From: Chloroflexota bacterium
Lineage (GTDB): Bacteria > Chloroflexota > Dehalococcoidia > Lucifugimonadales > JADFKI01
DNA: 7,945 nt
NCBI GenBank assembly: GCA_022565015.1
Contig: JADFKI010000183.1
Location: 1 to 7,945, forward strand
Direction: 5' to 3'
The position numbers and the translations under genes are program-made. Below, in pieces: positions 6,121 through 7,945 of this stretch. Every line of letters begins with the position of its first letter. Position 1 is the first letter of the stretch. The notes beneath the pieces are model-generated. The model searched no databases. It saw nothing but the letters and a program-made list of their open reading frames with translations, and had not been told where the DNA came from.

Positions 6121-6909
6121 ATGGTCGCGCAGATCGAAAAGTTAAACGTCCAGGTTGGGCCGATAGAGGCCCAGGTGGAAAAGAGAGGGCAGGGCAAGCC
6201 GCTGCTTTACCTCCACGGAGCCTTCGCCTACGGTGGCTGGCCCGGGTTTCTGAAGAGCCTTGCCGAGCGCAACACGGTCTACGCGCCCCTTCATCCCGGT
6301 TTTGGCGAAGGCGACGGTCTAGAGCAGCTCGACGATGTCCTGGACCTGGCCCTATACACGTACGACTTGATGGACGCGCTTGGTCTCGAAACGGCGAACG
6401 TGGTCGGGCACTTCTTCGGCGCGATGATCGCCGCGGAGATGGCTGCCATCTGTCCCCATCGCGTGGACAAGCTCGTGTTGGCCGCCCCGGCAGGCTTATG
6501 GCTCGACGCCGATCCCGGCGTGGATTACTTCGCCACACCGGCAAACGAGCTAAGAGGGATCCTATTTGCAGACGGCAACTCGGCGATCGCGAAACAGGTC
6601 ATGCCCGACGCGGCGAACGACGACGAGCGCGGGGAGCAGGCCCTGGCACGGGTACGCTCGCTGAGCGCCGTCGGCAAGTTCCTCTGGCCGATACCGGACC
6701 GAGGGCTCAAGAGGAGGCTCGGCCGCATCAAGGCCCCGACCCTGGTAGTCGTTGGCGATGGTGACAAGATCATCCCGCCCGCATATGGTGACGCGTTTGT
6801 CGAGCGGATTCCCGGCGCGAGGCTGGAGGTGTTCACGAACTCCGGCCATATGCTTAACATCGAACGTGGCGACGACTTCGCGTCGCTCGTGTCGGAGTTT
6901 TTGGCCTAG
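6121..6909 (+). CDS. alpha/beta hydrolase-fold protein lacking the nucleophile Ser
   Basis: A 262-residue protein with the alpha/beta hydrolase layout. LLYLHGAF contains the oxyanion-hole His32-Gly33. APLHPGFGEGDG follows, then the nucleophile elbow VVGHFFGAMIA (Gly96 to Gly100), KLVLAAPAGLW, VVVGDGDKIIPP with likely acid Asp215, and NSGHM with likely His243. The elbow should read G-x-S-x-G, but residue 98 is Phe (TTC). One base change, TTC from TCC, explains it. The acid and His remain. The protein may be a non-catalytic or differently acting member, or the base may be a sequencing error or recent mutation. Relatives include meta-cleavage-product hydrolases and esterases, and the position after a flavin monooxygenase suits hydrolysis of an oxygenated product. 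The start at 6121 has GGGGAG (6112-6117) just upstream. It is the last gene of the cluster. Confidence 0.85.
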   Translation: MVAQIEKLNVQVGPIEAQVEKRGQGKPLLYLHGAFAYGGWPGFLKSLAERNTVYAPLHPGFGEGDGLEQLDDVLDLALYTYDLMDALGLETANVVGHFFGAMIAAEMAAICPHRVDKLVLAAPAGLWLDADPGVDYFATPANELRGILFADGNSAIAKQVMPDAANDDERGEQALARVRSLSAVGKFLWPIPDRGLKRRLGRIKAPTLVVVGDGDKIIPPAYGDAFVERIPGARLEVFTNSGHMLNIERGDDFASLVSEFLA

Positions 6910-6911
6910 CG

Positions 6912-6931
6912 ATTGCCGGCGTGACGGTAAT
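6912..6931 (+). terminator. weak hairpin after the hydrolase gene
   Basis: ATTGCCG (6912-6918) pairs with CGGTAAT (6925-6931) over seven base pairs, one of them G-U, with a six-base loop, two bases past the hydrolase stop. No run of T follows, so it is at best a weak or factor-assisted terminator or an mRNA-end stabiliser. Confidence 0.3.
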
Positions 6932-7042
6932 GGCACGGCTGCTACATCAGAGGCCTAACACTTGGACGCGTTGGTGGTTATTGTTTCCGTATCTCTGAGT
7001 AGTACAGGTCCGGATGGTGCGAGCAGGAGGGAAGAAACGACA

Positions 7043-7945
7043 ATGTATTCGATGACAACGATGTTCCTTTTTATCGCAATTCTGATGGTGGCCTGCAGCG
7101 GCGGCGATTCTAAGCCATCATTTAGTGATGGGATACACGTCGTGGGCATAGACGTTTCTCCCGGCACGTATCAAAGGGTCGGAACAGAGAGTTTCTGTTA
7201 TTGGGCAAGGCTTAGTGGACCTAACGTGACGAATACTATACCTAGCGGAGAAAATATCATCGTCAACGGCGCCAGTTTCTCAGATCGGATCACAGTCACT
7301 ATAAGTCCTACTGATCACACCTTCGAATCCAGTAAGTGCGGCGGATGGCGACGAATTGGGTCGCCTATACAGGCTTCAACCAGTCAGTCTAGGTATGGTT
7401 TGAACTGGGGTCAGTTTGCATCTCACCCTGTTAAGCCGCTGTTGGAGGTGGCGCCTCCCCTGGACTACACTGACGCCAAGATTCTCGCCCTCGACATGCT
7501 GGGGGCCAACTTCGACCAAATCGCAGACCTAGGGTACTTCAACCTCCTGGGGAATTGGTTCAGTAGTTACAAACGAGCCAACGAGTTTGAACGCAGGAAG
7601 ATAAAGCCAGAGCTAAGGGACAGGTACAATGCAAGACTGAACGAATTAAAGTCTGCTGAATACCTTCTCGACATTTACAAGCACATAAGCTTGGGAGGGG
7701 ACATGGCCTTGGGAGAGTACTCCTTTGAAGAGAAAGCATTTCCCCTCAAGAATGTTAGTGCTGTGAGTAGTGTTGTTCGCGCTAGTAACTACGTTAACGC
7801 AAGGGATCCCGCCTTCTTTCCAAGGCAGATTAACATGGAGGAGAGAAGAGCAGCAAGATTGGTAGCTGAGGCCGCAAATAGGAAAGATGGCAGGAACGTG
7901 ACCCTTTATATTCTTTTCGAGTCCGTCACTGCTAGTGGTTATGTG
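7043..7945 (+). CDS. putative lipoprotein with CYWARLSG-type domain (3' end beyond window)
   Basis: The frame is open for 301 codons from ATG 7043 to the window end, so the gene is incomplete. The N-terminus has a hydrophobic stretch (FLFIAILMVAC, 8-18) ending in a lipobox-like M-V-A-C, so Cys18 is probably lipidated and the protein exported. The n-region lacks Lys/Arg, which is unusual. Residues ~27-103 contain DGIHVVGIDVSPGTYQ, CYWARLSG (52-59), ISPTDHTFES and CGGW, a domain seen in many actinobacterial and Chloroflexota secreted proteins; Cys52 and Cys99 could pair. Residues ~141-301 form a second, charged, mostly helical region (KRANEFERRKIKPELRDRY; YSFEEKAFPL) that recalls DUF4852-like periplasmic proteins from memory only. 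AGGAGG (7025-7030) lies 12 bases before the ATG, which is long spacing. GC is lower than in the upstream cluster and the 133-base gap suggests a separate unit. Function unknown. Confidence 0.7.
   Translation, partial: MYSMTTMFLFIAILMVACSGGDSKPSFSDGIHVVGIDVSPGTYQRVGTESFCYWARLSGPNVTNTIPSGENIIVNGASFSDRITVTISPTDHTFESSKCGGWRRIGSPIQASTSQSRYGLNWGQFASHPVKPLLEVAPPLDYTDAKILALDMLGANFDQIADLGYFNLLGNWFSSYKRANEFERRKIKPELRDRYNARLNELKSAEYLLDIYKHISLGGDMALGEYSFEEKAFPLKNVSAVSSVVRASNYVNARDPAFFPRQINMEERRAARLVAEAANRKDGRNVTLYILFESVTASGYV

Noticed and set aside
6950..7042. Promoter for the lipoprotein gene
   Set aside because: TTGGAC and TATCTC are 22 bases apart, and other pairings have worse spacing. Nothing is convincing enough to list.

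Overview
The window reads as three blocks with different base composition. Positions 1 to about 1475 are low in GC; one sampled row (961-1020) has 26 G/C of 60. Positions from about 1486 to about 6910 are GC-rich; row 4441-4500 has 39 of 60. From about 6950 to the end GC falls again; rows 7141-7200 and 7621-7680 have 31 and 23 of 60. The middle block looks like a marine-type Chloroflexota genome (SAR202 / Dehalococcoidia-like). It carries a luciferase-like flavin monooxygenase, a stand-alone acetyl-CoA synthetase, an alpha/beta hydrolase and a GrdB-like protein. This assignment is inferred from gene content and is not proven.

Left block (minus strand): a sugar-modification cassette. In transcription order it holds the C-terminal remnant of a glycosyltransferase, a small nucleotide-sugar-dehydrogenase-like protein and a hexapeptide-repeat acyltransferase, with overlapping genes. 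At about 1450-1498 the cassette is joined to the middle block. The join cuts two genes: the glycosyltransferase has lost its N-terminus, and a SAM-dependent methyltransferase keeps only its first ~56 codons. This is either a recombination scar or an assembly chimera.

Middle block: a divergent intergenic region (1666-1973) has a very good sigma70-type promoter facing the truncated methyltransferase and a TATAAT box facing right. The rightward genes are, in order, a GrdB-like protein (1974-2966), an AcsA-type acetyl-CoA synthetase (3045-4802), an LLM-class flavin oxidoreductase (4840-6072) and an alpha/beta hydrolase (6121-6909). They are 37-78 bases apart and three of the four have clear Shine-Dalgarno sites, so they probably form an operon. 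A reasonable guess is a catabolic pathway: oxygenation or reductive cleavage of an organic substrate, hydrolysis, and capture of the acid product as acyl-CoA.

The most notable point is that the GrdB-like gene is interrupted by an in-frame TGA at 2625-2627. The frame on both sides encodes one continuous family protein, and the TGA sits at the first position of a U-P-V-C motif where homologues have cysteine. A hairpin with a G-first apical loop starts 18 bases after the TGA, as expected for a bacterial SECIS element. I read it as a selenoprotein of about 330 residues that ordinary annotation would split in two. A second oddity is that the alpha/beta hydrolase has Phe in place of the nucleophile serine (GHFFG).

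Right block: a putative lipoprotein (7043 to beyond the window end) starts after a 133-base gap. It joins a CYWARLSG-type domain to a second domain that I cannot firmly name.
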